From Hofstenia miamia (lineage: Eukaryota; Xenacoelomorpha; Acoela): a stretch of 64,000 bases of DNA. The DNA is taken from contig SCFE01000101.1 in the NCBI GenBank assembly GCA_004352715.1, forward strand, positions 1,110,993 through 1,174,992. Direction: 5' to 3'. This document shows positions 34,272 through 46,682 of this stretch, piece after piece. A model generated the notes under the pieces. The model searched no databases. It saw only the letters and a program-made list of their open reading frames with translations, and was not told the origin of the DNA. The translations under genes were made by a program, and so were the position numbers. Positions within the stretch are counted from its first letter, which is position 1. Each line of letters begins with the position of its first letter.

Positions 34272-35025
34272 CAGGGATCCAACATGATTAATCGTCAACG
34301 CGATTAATCGAGATTAATCTGATGGATTAATCTATCGTACTGGTCAAGTAGATTAGATTAATCGTAAACAGCGTGCTCGATTAATCTAGATTATTCTAAT
34401 TAAGTTGATGCTTATGCATTCAGTTACGTGTTGTCATTTTCGGTTTGATTTTATCTATGACCACTATTCTTGTGTCATATGTTTTACAAAAGAAAACCTT
34501 AACACCGGACATAGAAGAGGAGCGTGATTATTAGGTTGGTTAGACATGCAATTCTTTCAAATGTGATAGATGACTTTTAAAACGATCACTAGTCTAACCG
34601 TGGCCTTAGGCATCTAACATATCTAGGAAGAGTCGAATGTCGCCTAATTCTAAATATAAGGATCCTCGATTTTTCACGCCAACTTCTAATCAGGTGGAGA
34701 GACTGTTCAGCAAAGCTGGTTATGCTCTATCTGATTACCAAAATCGTTTATTACCCCTCAACTTAGAGATCCAAATTTCTTTACCCTAACAAGCACATGC
34801 GGAGTAAAATTAATTCAGGAAATAATCTCAAATAACAATAATAGTTGATATTTTTAATTTGAACATCTTTCAATTGATATATTGCATTTTGAATATTTTT
34901 AATATGCAGTAGATTAATCGACGATTAATCGCGATTATTAATCCCCTGGCAGCAGCGATTACGATTAATCTATCGCCAAATTTTTTTTCATACGATTAAT
35001 CGCGATTAAAATCTAACGATCCCTC
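34272..35025 (+). mobile_element. hAT element, 754 bp, with transposase C-terminal relic
   Basis: Starts CAGGGATC and ends GATCCCTC, flanked by perfect 8-bp duplications GATTTAAA (34264-34271, 35026-35033). Both ends are dense in GATTAATCG motifs. Inside, 34670-34790 encodes NQVERLFSKAGYALSDYQNR followed by LLPLNLEIQ, the hAT dimerisation block, so this is an internally deleted descendant of an autonomous element. A GGTTAGAC...GTCTAACC MITE-like segment lies at 34535-34610. Confidence 0.88.
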
Positions 35026-35685
35026 GATTTAAATGTCAAAACGAGATATTTCATTAAATCTACAAAGAGGTTTTGTTGAGTAAAACATAATTGAAGAACC
35101 TGTTAATTGAAAAAATTGCAATAGAATAGTGTGAAGACTAACTACATGCTGTTGGGGGCAAAACAAGTGACATGACCAATCTTTTGATTATTATGACTTC
35201 AGGAAGAAACCGCTAACCGACAATTGCATAAGCAAAGATATAAACGTAAACTAAAAAAGGCGACTTCTCGTTTTGAATAAAATTGCACAAAATGGGTTCT
35301 TGCACTACATGCTTCAATTATAAAAGGCCCTATTTTGAGTCCAATATACATGTTCAATAAGTATAAAAATACTTCATGCATATAATAAATGCATATGACA
35401 GGCCCATGCTAATAGCACCCAGGAGATACAGTGCATCTGCACTATTCAAAATATATTTATAATAGCGGAATGCATATTTATGCATTAAAAATGTCTGATA
35501 CGCGATCACGCTAGCTATAAATTCGATTTTACTAATCAGTAATTAAAATGTAGAAATAAATACGAATCGGGAAAACAAATTCTCTGAGAATGAGCGGTTG
35601 CAAAGCATAAAAGTTCCAATTTAATCATCTCAAATAACGACTTGATTTTCATAAAATGAATGGATTTGCATAAACATACTTTTAT
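35026..35685. other. No gene recognised
   Basis: AT-rich DNA between the hAT element and the palindromic MITE, with no supported feature. Confidence 0.45.
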
Positions 35686-35914
35686 GGCGTTATTGTACTT
35701 TAGGGGACCCAGTTAGTGTGACGTCATAAAATGGGTATAAAACTCTAACCCCAATCCCTCACTCAAAACTTGGGTGTTTTGCAAAAAAATTAATCAACAA
35801 GATGAAATGCAACATAATTGCATTGGTTGGAGAGTAGGGTTAGGGTTAAGGTTAGAGTTTAATACCCATTTTATGATGTCACTCAAAATGGGTCCCCTAA
35901 AGTACAATAACGCC
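35686..35914. repeat. Palindromic MITE, 229 bp with ~70 bp arms
   Basis: The outer arms GGCGTTATTGTACTTTAGGG and CCCTAAAGTACAATAACGCC are perfect inverted copies. Pairing continues through TGACGTCATAAAATGGGTA with few mismatches. The loop side carries TAGGGTTAGGGTTAAGG, a telomere-like TTAGGG run of two units. No ORF. Confidence 0.85.
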
Positions 35915-36097
35915 AAATATATATCGCGTGCTACGAATTTGGTTAATTATGTAATGTTATCGGTCTATATCTATAATTTTTTTGAACTATATCAGAGTCC
36001 CCTTATCTGCAATAACGGCGTTTGATAATGTATCGCTGCAACATATTTACAGACCAATTACTAGTTTCACCGGAGGTTTGATAATGTATCTTCTCCT

Positions 36098-36200
36098 TAA
36101 AGCAGCGGTTAGACTATGTGATAGGTCTGTCACATTTTCAATGAGACATGATTTTGTAACTTTTCCTTCTACTAATCACGTAGTCTAACCGTAGCCTTAA
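36098..36200. repeat. MITE-like hairpin, about 103 bp, CGGTTAGACTA ends
   Basis: The left end AGCAGCGGTTAGACTATGTGA and the inverted right end GGCTACGGTTAGACTACGTGA match over about 21 bases. TTAA sits at both outer edges. Related hairpins are at 26411-26518 and inside the hAT at 34.5 kb. Confidence 0.6.
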
Positions 36201-36518
36201 CTATGATTTACCTATATATTATAACAGCTACGCAAACATTCTTAGTTAATTTCCTAGTCACAGAAATAATTTAAAACAAAACGTTAAAAATTACTTTAAA
36301 AATGCAGATGAAGATATTAAAAATATGCCACGCCTTGAATACGCACAGTGAATGAGTCAATTTGTTACTATGGACTTCTCACTCTAAGGTATTGGGAAAT
36401 TCTTCGCAAAATTATTTTAGCAAATTTTTGTTTGTAAAACAAAATGGTAATACTCGCGTAGATTGAATTCTTGAATAAAGTTTTTGTCCTTAGAGATGTC
36501 TTTTTGAAAAGGTATTAT

Positions 36519-36811
36519 CAGGGTTTTCAAATCGAGTGTGAGTTGCTCAGTCCAAGTTTGAGTTTTTGAATTTCCAGTTTGGGTTTTGTTTAAGAAAATT
36601 CCCAGTCAAGTTTTTTTCTTATTCCGAGTTTTTTAGGGTAAAAAAGCATTTATTTTACAATAATACTGACTTCTCTAATGTAATTTAATTTTTATGTTAT
36701 TTTTGAGGAATTTTCAAACAAGTTTGAGTTTTGATTATTTCTCTAATTAGTGTTTCCAATTGAGTTTTCAGAACTTATTTGAGTTCAAGTTTTAACAATC
36801 TGAAAACCCTC
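36519..36811. mobile_element. hAT-type MITE, CAGGGTTTTC family, copy 1
   Basis: Starts CAGGGTTTTC and ends GAAAACCCTC, rich in GAGTTT/CAAGTTTGAG repeats. It aligns in inverted orientation with the copy at 53857-54209. A further fragment of the same family is at about 37385-37560. No clear 8-bp duplication remains. Confidence 0.75.
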
Positions 36812-39296
36812 AGCTTTGTTATCATTGACATAATAATATCAAACTCTCAAACTCAAGCTTGATCAAATATTCAATTGAAAATATTATAGGAAATCAATAA
36901 TTTTATCCCTAAATTCCTGCATTAATGGGAAGTGAATATTTATTATCTCTAAGAACTCAGAATTGAAAAATTGTAGGTAATTAAACTTTTATAATTTCAT
37001 ATTTTGGAGAAATTCTTCATATAACAGTAGACATTATGAGGTTATCTACCTGCTTGAAAGCATTATCATGGTATGAAAGATATGCTGGGACAATCTATTT
37101 CACACATCTAAAGCATCACTAACGTTAACCCTGGAAGCATTTATACAAACTTAATTGCTATACAATGAACGCAAGAGTACTTGAATTAAAAGTTAATGTA
37201 AGCATTTCTAAATAACTATATTTGGAAATAAGTTATTTTAGTTGAATTCATCACTCAGAATCACACACAGGGTTTTATTATGGGTAAAAATCACTTCAGT
37301 CATTATCATCTGAAAGACCAAATGTAGTGCATAGGCACATAAATGATCAAAAAATAGAATACCACTTATCACTATTGTTTTTCAGTTGAGTTTGAGTTAC
37401 TACTCAATATGAGTTCTAGTTCTTATGTTTTGAGTTCAAATTCAAGTATTTGATCAATTATTTAAATCTGAATTTTTTAGGGTTAAAACATTTATTTTAG
37501 AATAACTCCAAGTTTTGAAAAAATATTTATGATTGATCAAAAAAAAACAGAAATTTAACATAACTTAGTTTTTACAAATATGCTAAATTAATCAATTTTG
37601 GGGTTACATCACAATGTTAAGATAATTTTAGCTTTCCAAAGGCACCAGTCAAATGAAGATGCACAATACCTTTTACCAACCAAATTAAAATTTTAGGTAA
37701 GCAATTTAAATTTACATACAAGCAATTTGAAATATTGTACAAGAAATGTAAATTTAATTTACATCTATTTATTTGAAAACTTTGATTTGTTTTGCATGTT
37801 TAATGTTACTTTATAGGGGAATTTTGACTGAGGAAAATAGTGGTATAATTGTATATTGCACTGGAGAAAAACAAGTCTCAAAGCTCATCAATAAAAAAGC
37901 TAGAGCTAATTCAAAAAATGGTAATAAAAGGTGTAAGTGAAGGGGCAGATTAGTTTCTGTTGTGTGAGCAAATGGTTACAGGACAATCCACTGCATGTAG
38001 ATGGATTTTGACATGAATTGACAAGCAAAAGACAAATATCAGTATAAAAGAGAAGAATCCTTCTCTTGTAGAAAAACTATGGACACAGTATTATTACTTT
38101 AAAAGCAACCACTATCCTGAATAACAAAGTTCCATCTAATCATATTGAAAACATCTATGGACAAACTATTGGAATTAAGAAAGGTTTTCTCTTAAAAGAA
38201 AGGCTTGCAACTATTTTTAATGAATTGTTGAATGATATGGTTACAACAAGATTTGCAATGAGTTATTTGGAAACTTTATTTGATAATAGCTCTTCACATA
38301 GTGACATAGAGCTGTCCATAACCAATTAATTTCAGACCTCATTATTTGTAGAAAGACCCCCTATTTGGAACCAATCAGTCCAATAAAATACTAAATACTA
38401 TTGGTCAACAATGAAACAATCTTGCAAAAGACATGTAATTCAGTATAGCCAAGAATTATTTACTCCATAACCACTAGGTTTAGCTCTAGTTCAACATATA
38501 TTTCAAATAATGGAGACCAATCTATTGTTGACACAAATAAAATGGAGAAGGCAGTAGAAATCTGCAATAAAGTTCAGGGCCAGTAACCAAGATTACCTAA
38601 TAAAAAATGGTTGGTGTATTGAACTAGGATCATAACATGAACATGTTTCAATTAGAGCAACTTATGAGCTTGGGTTCTTAGCCCTAGAACACCATTGCTC
38701 TGATGCACTTACTAACTACTTTACTAGTGACATTTGTCAGTATTTAAAATATCACTAATGTAACATCACCATTAAATCTGTAACAGTTCTAGTTCCCTAT
38801 CTAACAAGGATTTCATGGTGAGTAAGGATTTGCCAGTGGTGCAATAACTAACTAACTCCTCCTATAATTTAACCAATTCCTATTAAAAGTAAAAGGTGAC
38901 AAGGGAGGGAAGAGTGGCCATACTCATCTGATCTGAAACAGAAAACCTTTTAGAAAGAGTCCCTTTAGATAAGAGCCTTATTAAAGAGAGAGAGAGAGAG
39001 AAGCCTTTATATTCTTGGGTGCAGTGTAATAGAACCTAAGTACTAAGTAAAAACCTTAGTTCAGTGCATTGCTCAACTCATATAATTTATTTGTTAGCAA
39101 TAATAACATCTTTCAGTAATGACTGAATTTAAATAACACTAAAGTCAAGAATAAAATGTATGCAAAAGATTTACTTTCTCTAAACAGAATGAATAATTTA
39201 CACATTTATATATGAACAAAACTGGTAAACTAAACAACAACTCACCATTGCTAATATGAAAAAATAAATAACAGTCTGCAAAAGTTCAGAAATTAC
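36812..39296. other. CpG-poor intergenic DNA, no gene recognised
   Basis: By eye there are only one or two CpG per kb here, against about 18 per kb at 24-25 kb. Short ORFs only. A (GA)n run sits at about 38985-39002. Confidence 0.6.
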
Positions 39297-40174
39297 TGTA
39301 GAGTCACTCAGGGACTTTTTCGATTTTATTCCTTTATTTTATTTTGTATTTTACGTCACCCTGACAGCAATTTATTTATTTCGATATTAGGTTGCTATCA
39401 TTAGTTGCTGTCCCTCAGTGGTGCTTATGATTTTATTGCTCAAATTGAATTTATGAGGGAACAAATAATTAAGCATGATTAAACTATGTAGACAACTCTT
39501 TTTGTAAACAAGGGCAGGTAAGAACGAAATTTTGTATAAAACTGAGAATGTTTTTACTGTTGTAATTTTTTTTCTATATTATATTGATATGAAAACTATT
39601 GCCTAAGATCAGTGACAATTTGGGAGTGCTTTCTCTAGCACAGGGTGACATGTAGCTTCTGGAGGTCTTTCGACTATCCAGTCTGAATTGTGGACCCATT
39701 AGGTTATGTACACAGCTAGGTATATGGAAATAATAAACTTTTTATTCATAGTTCAACACATACATGCACTTATACAACCTAACACTATGATGATACCATG
39801 CTGTTGGCTAGCATGAATATCTGGCAATTATTTAATAGTGAGCTGAGAGATAACAATGAAAATGAGATCCTGTATTTTTCAATGTGAGATAGAAATTAAA
39901 AGTGAGACAAATAGGGTAGCACCAGTCATTAGGTTAAGCACTTTACTTTATTCTGGAGACTTTGCTTTGGCTGAAAGCCATACGAATTGGTCATCTTGGA
40001 TTTTACCTAAAGTAGTTGGTTACTTGGATGAATTACCAATGTTACATCTATAAGTTATAAGTTCTATGTTATTCTATTTTTTGGAATTGTGGCTGTAATG
40101 TAAATGCTATTCACACCTTCTGCAGAGTCAATTAAGTTTCTAGTTAAGTTACCCTACCAGCCCACAATTCTACA
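39297..40174 (+). repeat. Solo LTR-like repeat (TGTAGAGTCAC...TTCTACA), 878 bp
   Basis: Begins TGTAGAGTCACTCAGGG and ends ACAATTCTACA, with flanking TTAC on both sides (39293-39296, 40175-40178). It aligns with 58025-58992 and, inverted, with 59486-60370. TG...CA ends, the length and a short duplication fit a solo LTR. The extended terminal inversion of about 11 bases also allows a TIR-type element without coding capacity. Confidence 0.7.
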
Positions 40175-41341
40175 TTACTGAGTAAAATTATCATAAATAT
40201 TTAAACTGAAATTGCACATTTTTGAAAAAACTAAATTTGTAAAATATAATTAAGAGATTGCCATTACTGATTTCATGTAACCAATATTAAAATTAGCAAA
40301 AATGAATAAATGCATATATTCTACAATAAGGTTTATTGCAAAAGAGTAGTAATATAAAGGGATAGGAGAACACGCAAAAACGCCTCTGATTGGTCGAGAG
40401 CTTATGACGTCACATGTCACGTGACAGACCGTGAATATTGAAGGGGTGGTTGAGGCGTTGAGTCATCTAATTGATACTTGGCGCTAAGTGCTTTGAAGAT
40501 CTCGCTAATTGATTTTTAGATACAGCTCGCTAATGCATTTTTAATTAGCACATTCAGACCTGCTTAAATGATTCATGCCCAAATTTACATTGTTTTGATA
40601 TAATTTTTGGTTTATTGTTTGTCATGACTAATTTCACTTTGTTAATATCACAATTGTTTGCATTATGCCATGTTAATATATACCTTATTATAACAACCCC
40701 TTTTGGGATACATACACATAATATTACAAACTAATTTTCCATAATTTCAAGAAGCTTACATGTATATTTTGGGAAATCTTTCAAAATCGCATTTATCAAA
40801 ATTCATTGTAACATGTTTATCATATCACGATTTTTTCAATCAATAATTAATTTTCATAATAAAAAGCGCATGGAATTTTATAGGTAATAGTAAAAATAAA
40901 TAACTAGTATACATGCTAAAAACAAAAACTATTTGCTAACACATGGGGACAATATTAAACATAGTTAAACAAAAAAGTAGTTGCAATCCGCTCTAATAAA
41001 AACGTTTAAAATTTTTAGACATTAGTAAAAAACACATTTGTCTAGTTTACATGTTAAAACAAAATTCATCATTTTTTCAAAAATATAAAAACTAAAATAT
41101 TTAAGTGAGCATAGTAAAAGCCCACATTTTTTTAAAAACAAGACAAAACATGTATATATTCTAATTTTTTATAACAATGGTAAATTACACTAAATCTTGT
41201 CTATTGTATTAGCTTATCACCGCCAACGCCGATGTAAGTTCATATATTTTGTCATTAACCCCTGTCTTCATTTCCCACGCACCGATAAATTTTCGTCAAG
41301 TCTTGTTCATCTGATATGTGTCAATAATCACACATTGCCAT

Positions 41342-41877
41342 CAATAAATTATATCTAAGCATTGGTGTAAATGTTATGCATCCGAAAAATTAAATAGGGG
41401 ATAATTACGCCATGCAATTAATAATCAAGATGTTTTATAGACACACTCTTTTGACATGTTTTAATAATTAACGAGGTGTTATTACAACACAGAGAATTTT
41501 GATATTATCAACACAAAATAATAATATTACATCCCATGGATTGATTTTATCTTCCTCCTCATTGATTAACATCAGCATAATTCCATACTGAACAGAATGC
41601 ATTGATTTCANCAATAAATTATATCTAAGCATTGGTGTAAATGTTATGCATTCGCAAAATTAAATAGGGAATAATTTACCCCATGCAAATAATAATTAAG
41701 ATTTTTTATAGACACACTCTTTGACATGATTTAATAATTAACGAGGTGTTATTACAACACAGAGAATTTTGATATTAACACAAAAGAATAATATTACGTC
41801 CCGTGGATTGATTTTATCTTCCTCCTCATTGATTAACATCGGCGTAATTCCATACTGAACAGAATGCATTGATTTCG
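41342..41877. repeat. Near-identical ~268-bp tandem copies around a single N
   Basis: 41342-41610 and 41612-41877 are near-identical, with one N at 41611. The homologous arm at about 1750-2020 has this segment once. This points to two allele or contig ends joined head to tail. Confidence 0.85.
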
Positions 41878-42998
41878 GAGTTAACCCGCTTTTATGTTAT
41901 AAGAATTCGGAGGGGCAATGTATGCATTGATTTTCCGTCAACATCCACGCTGAATACATAACGGCGTCACGCGAAGCTAAATTACATTTTAAAATCATAA
42001 TTGCAATAAAATGTATAACCTTATTTTGAACAGGTAATTAATGGAGGATTGCTTTATATGACGGGAATCATTTCTTCTTCTTTTACCAATAGAACAACAA
42101 TAGAATTAAAATGTTTAAAACGATCATCAATGATGACGAACTTTTTTTGTATAGCCGGCGAAACTAAATAAACCTTAGCAAGATATATAATTAATTTCTT
42201 CTACCGTATTTATTGTATGAGATTTCTTAGCGTCAAAGAGGCATTCTTTCATCAGCTGATAATGGAAAACTTCTTTTTTCAACTGGGACATCGTAAAATA
42301 TCAACAGACAGCTAAATATTTCCAATAACTTTTATAAATTAAAAATGGTTATACTTTTTGCGCTGGATTTTTCCACATGGAGGCATTATTTTTTCATTCT
42401 AACACGGAGGCGTTCTTCAATCGATAAAGTAGAAAATCATGAAATGACAGGAGGTAGAGCTAGAATATATTCGTTAATTTTCTTATATATTTTAAACATA
42501 CGCACGCTTTTATTGTTGTTGGAGTGTTTTTCACATGAGGCTTTACAAAATAAATGATATATGTGCGGGAAGGATTGGAGAGACGGACTTTTTAACGAGC
42601 AAACATTCATTAAAGAGTAATTACATCGCATGGAAAACTAAATTTACATAAAATAATCAGTCAATTAAAAAATGTTTATACCTTCTTTTACAAAATATCA
42701 TGCGTTGGAGGGAGATGGATTTTTTTTCAATTGGTGAACAAACAAACAGGGAGCTTAATCACATTGCATTGAGCGCAAACTAAAATTCACATAAATAAAC
42801 ATTAGATTAATTAAATTATACCGTTTTTAAAATCAAATTAGGCATAGCAGAGCATTTAAGAGATCGATGGACACACAGAACGAGGGAATCTCTTTGTACA
42901 CATGTAGTCAATTATTCAAATGGAGGAGGATTCTAAATAAAAATTTAATTTTTAAAATTAGCATTAACGAAAAACATATGCAGAGAAATTAAATAAAT

Positions 42999-43998
42999 NN
43001 NNNNNNNNNNNNNNNNNNNNNNNNNNNNNNNNNNNNNNNNNNNNNNNNNNNNNNNNNNNNNNNNNNNNNNNNNNNNNNNNNNNNNNNNNNNNNNNNNNNN
43101 NNNNNNNNNNNNNNNNNNNNNNNNNNNNNNNNNNNNNNNNNNNNNNNNNNNNNNNNNNNNNNNNNNNNNNNNNNNNNNNNNNNNNNNNNNNNNNNNNNNN
43201 NNNNNNNNNNNNNNNNNNNNNNNNNNNNNNNNNNNNNNNNNNNNNNNNNNNNNNNNNNNNNNNNNNNNNNNNNNNNNNNNNNNNNNNNNNNNNNNNNNNN
43301 NNNNNNNNNNNNNNNNNNNNNNNNNNNNNNNNNNNNNNNNNNNNNNNNNNNNNNNNNNNNNNNNNNNNNNNNNNNNNNNNNNNNNNNNNNNNNNNNNNNN
43401 NNNNNNNNNNNNNNNNNNNNNNNNNNNNNNNNNNNNNNNNNNNNNNNNNNNNNNNNNNNNNNNNNNNNNNNNNNNNNNNNNNNNNNNNNNNNNNNNNNNN
43501 NNNNNNNNNNNNNNNNNNNNNNNNNNNNNNNNNNNNNNNNNNNNNNNNNNNNNNNNNNNNNNNNNNNNNNNNNNNNNNNNNNNNNNNNNNNNNNNNNNNN
43601 NNNNNNNNNNNNNNNNNNNNNNNNNNNNNNNNNNNNNNNNNNNNNNNNNNNNNNNNNNNNNNNNNNNNNNNNNNNNNNNNNNNNNNNNNNNNNNNNNNNN
43701 NNNNNNNNNNNNNNNNNNNNNNNNNNNNNNNNNNNNNNNNNNNNNNNNNNNNNNNNNNNNNNNNNNNNNNNNNNNNNNNNNNNNNNNNNNNNNNNNNNNN
43801 NNNNNNNNNNNNNNNNNNNNNNNNNNNNNNNNNNNNNNNNNNNNNNNNNNNNNNNNNNNNNNNNNNNNNNNNNNNNNNNNNNNNNNNNNNNNNNNNNNNN
43901 NNNNNNNNNNNNNNNNNNNNNNNNNNNNNNNNNNNNNNNNNNNNNNNNNNNNNNNNNNNNNNNNNNNNNNNNNNNNNNNNNNNNNNNNNNNNNNNNNN
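42999..43998. other. Assembly gap, exactly 1000 N, ending at an (AT)n run
   Basis: A placeholder gap within the Polinton-type element. The following bases are a run of AT dinucleotides (43999-44020), a likely cause of the break. Confidence 0.97.
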
Positions 43999-45325
43999 AT
44001 ATATATATATATATATATAATATTTGGCGCCATTTTCTAAGGCGATATAAACATTGTCGGATAAATTACTTGAACCACTTCTGAAAATATGTTTGGAAAG
44101 ACGCTTAATGTAAATTATGAAATAATGTAGCTATTCAAATGATATGATAAGAATAATTGCGTTGAAATAATTATCTCGGGGAGAGAAAACGGTGCTGCAT
44201 TCTGGTGTGTACTGCATATCTGCTAAAACCTGTGTGCTGAAAGCTGCCAATGCCCTTAGTGTGCTCTATCAATGCTCAACTGTGAAGAGCGCACACAGCC
44301 AGGCTCTTAAAAGAGTACGTCACAATGAGCTATAAAGCACCTGAGATAAATGTTTTCCAATGAGGTAATTGCGACACAATGTTCAGACAGCATGTTCACA
44401 CACTAATTGCTGCCAGGACGCACGTAAAAATTGAAATCACTTTATAGACTACCTACAACTTTAAGTTGAACTTTAGTTGTCATTGCTAGCAAGTATTTTT
44501 TTTAAATTTTGAATTTCTGATTATAAATTCAACATTGCTGGTTAAAATCGATATTGACACACTGAGCATCATTTGGGACCTTGTGATTCACAACCATTAT
44601 GCTGTTCATTCCATTTGATAATTACAACAATCTTGAATATTAGCTATCATATTTTTGGCCACATCCTTCGATGTCATCAGAAGATTGGCAGTCTGACTGT
44701 TAAGTGTCGAGCAAGATGTGAATATTGTAGAATGTTGACGCTGCAACATACCTGATAGCATGTGCAGTTATTCAAAATAATTGATGTTTAGCTTGTCATC
44801 TCCAAGAAGAAATCCCTTGACAAGTGCTAGAAGGCCACATGTAGACTCTTCAATTAAGTCTGAAAATGTCGGAACTGGTGGAGTATCAGCCAATAACGGC
44901 GCCAGTAATCAATTATGCTAGGATTAAAACAAGACGAAACTGGGCTGCTCTGTACACTCATTAGAGAGTTGCTGATTAGTTATTGATCACAATTTGCTTG
45001 GCCACAAATATGTACAATCCCAGACAATTCATTTTGAAACTGATGCACTGGGTTGCATTAGCATTGAAGTGTCAGAGCCCTTAGCCCTTATAGAAAGTAC
45101 AATTAATGCAACTAAATATCAAAGGAAGTTCTGCAGACCGATCTGTTACCTTATATCGCCAATCTCAACAATCTACGTACTATCTTTAGGAAAGAAACGC
45201 TACCTGCTATACAGCTCAGCTAGCAACCTGTTTCCTGAGAAACAATGATGTGAAACTAAGACCTGCGCCAGAGTCGACAAGATCTCATTACACAAAAGTA
45301 GTGTTATATATATATATATATATAT
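43999..45325. other. Island between two gaps, no gene recognised
   Basis: About 1.3 kb bounded at both ends by AT-dinucleotide microsatellites that run into the gaps. No ORF has recognisable protein features. Its membership of the Polinton rests only on position between the two arms. Confidence 0.5.
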
Positions 45326-46325
45326 NNNNNNNNNNNNNNNNNNNNNNNNNNNNNNNNNNNNNNNNNNNNNNNNNNNNNNNNNNNNNNNNNNNNNNNNNNN
45401 NNNNNNNNNNNNNNNNNNNNNNNNNNNNNNNNNNNNNNNNNNNNNNNNNNNNNNNNNNNNNNNNNNNNNNNNNNNNNNNNNNNNNNNNNNNNNNNNNNNN
45501 NNNNNNNNNNNNNNNNNNNNNNNNNNNNNNNNNNNNNNNNNNNNNNNNNNNNNNNNNNNNNNNNNNNNNNNNNNNNNNNNNNNNNNNNNNNNNNNNNNNN
45601 NNNNNNNNNNNNNNNNNNNNNNNNNNNNNNNNNNNNNNNNNNNNNNNNNNNNNNNNNNNNNNNNNNNNNNNNNNNNNNNNNNNNNNNNNNNNNNNNNNNN
45701 NNNNNNNNNNNNNNNNNNNNNNNNNNNNNNNNNNNNNNNNNNNNNNNNNNNNNNNNNNNNNNNNNNNNNNNNNNNNNNNNNNNNNNNNNNNNNNNNNNNN
45801 NNNNNNNNNNNNNNNNNNNNNNNNNNNNNNNNNNNNNNNNNNNNNNNNNNNNNNNNNNNNNNNNNNNNNNNNNNNNNNNNNNNNNNNNNNNNNNNNNNNN
45901 NNNNNNNNNNNNNNNNNNNNNNNNNNNNNNNNNNNNNNNNNNNNNNNNNNNNNNNNNNNNNNNNNNNNNNNNNNNNNNNNNNNNNNNNNNNNNNNNNNNN
46001 NNNNNNNNNNNNNNNNNNNNNNNNNNNNNNNNNNNNNNNNNNNNNNNNNNNNNNNNNNNNNNNNNNNNNNNNNNNNNNNNNNNNNNNNNNNNNNNNNNNN
46101 NNNNNNNNNNNNNNNNNNNNNNNNNNNNNNNNNNNNNNNNNNNNNNNNNNNNNNNNNNNNNNNNNNNNNNNNNNNNNNNNNNNNNNNNNNNNNNNNNNNN
46201 NNNNNNNNNNNNNNNNNNNNNNNNNNNNNNNNNNNNNNNNNNNNNNNNNNNNNNNNNNNNNNNNNNNNNNNNNNNNNNNNNNNNNNNNNNNNNNNNNNNN
46301 NNNNNNNNNNNNNNNNNNNNNNNNN
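45326..46325. other. Assembly gap, exactly 1000 N, beginning at an (AT)n run
   Basis: A placeholder gap; the sequence before it is an AT-dinucleotide run (45305-45325). The right Polinton arm resumes directly after it. Confidence 0.97.
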
Positions 46326-46682
46326 GTTATAATAAGGTATATATTAACATGGCGTAATGAAAACAATTGTGATATTAACAAAGTGAAATTAGTCATGACA
46401 AACAATAAACCAAAAATTATATCAAAACAATGTAAATTTGGGCGTGAATCATTTAAGCAGGTCTGAATGTGCTAATTAAAAATGCATTAGCAAGCTGTAT
46501 CTAAAAATCAATTAGCAAGATCTTCAAAGCACTTAGTGCCAAGTATCAATTAGATGACTCAACGCCTCAACCACCCCCTTTGATATTCACGGTCTGTCAC
46601 ATGACATGTGACGTCATAAGCTCTCGACCAATCAGAGGCGTTTTTGCATGTTCTCCTATCCCTTTATATTACTACTCAAAAG

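Larger units (their letters stand above)
33608..35985. repeat. Inverted repeat pair, about 70 bp arms, 2.4 kb apart
   Basis: 33608-33677 and 35915-35985 are inverted copies sharing CGCGTGCTACGAATT and GGTCTATATCTA. The interval holds a hAT element and a palindromic MITE. The right arm abuts the MITE at 35914. They may be the ends of a composite element. Confidence 0.6.
40345..46676. mobile_element. Polinton/Maverick-type element with inverted ends and 6-bp target duplication
   Basis: The left end AGTAGTAATATAAAGGGATAG is matched by the inverted right end, and the arms pair over all ~350 bases available before the right-hand gap. The sequence CAAAAG flanks both sides (40339-40344, 46677-46682). 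A 6-bp duplication, AG start and long terminal repeats are the Polinton hallmarks. The left arm to 42998 is the inverted homologue of 1-3131. Visible length is only 6.3 kb against the usual 15-20 kb, but two placeholder gaps hide unknown sequence. No Polinton gene is visible in the part between the gaps. Confidence 0.85.

Noticed and set aside
38985-39002. (GA)n run as a regulatory element
   Set aside because: A short microsatellite with no neighbouring gene; nothing supports a function.
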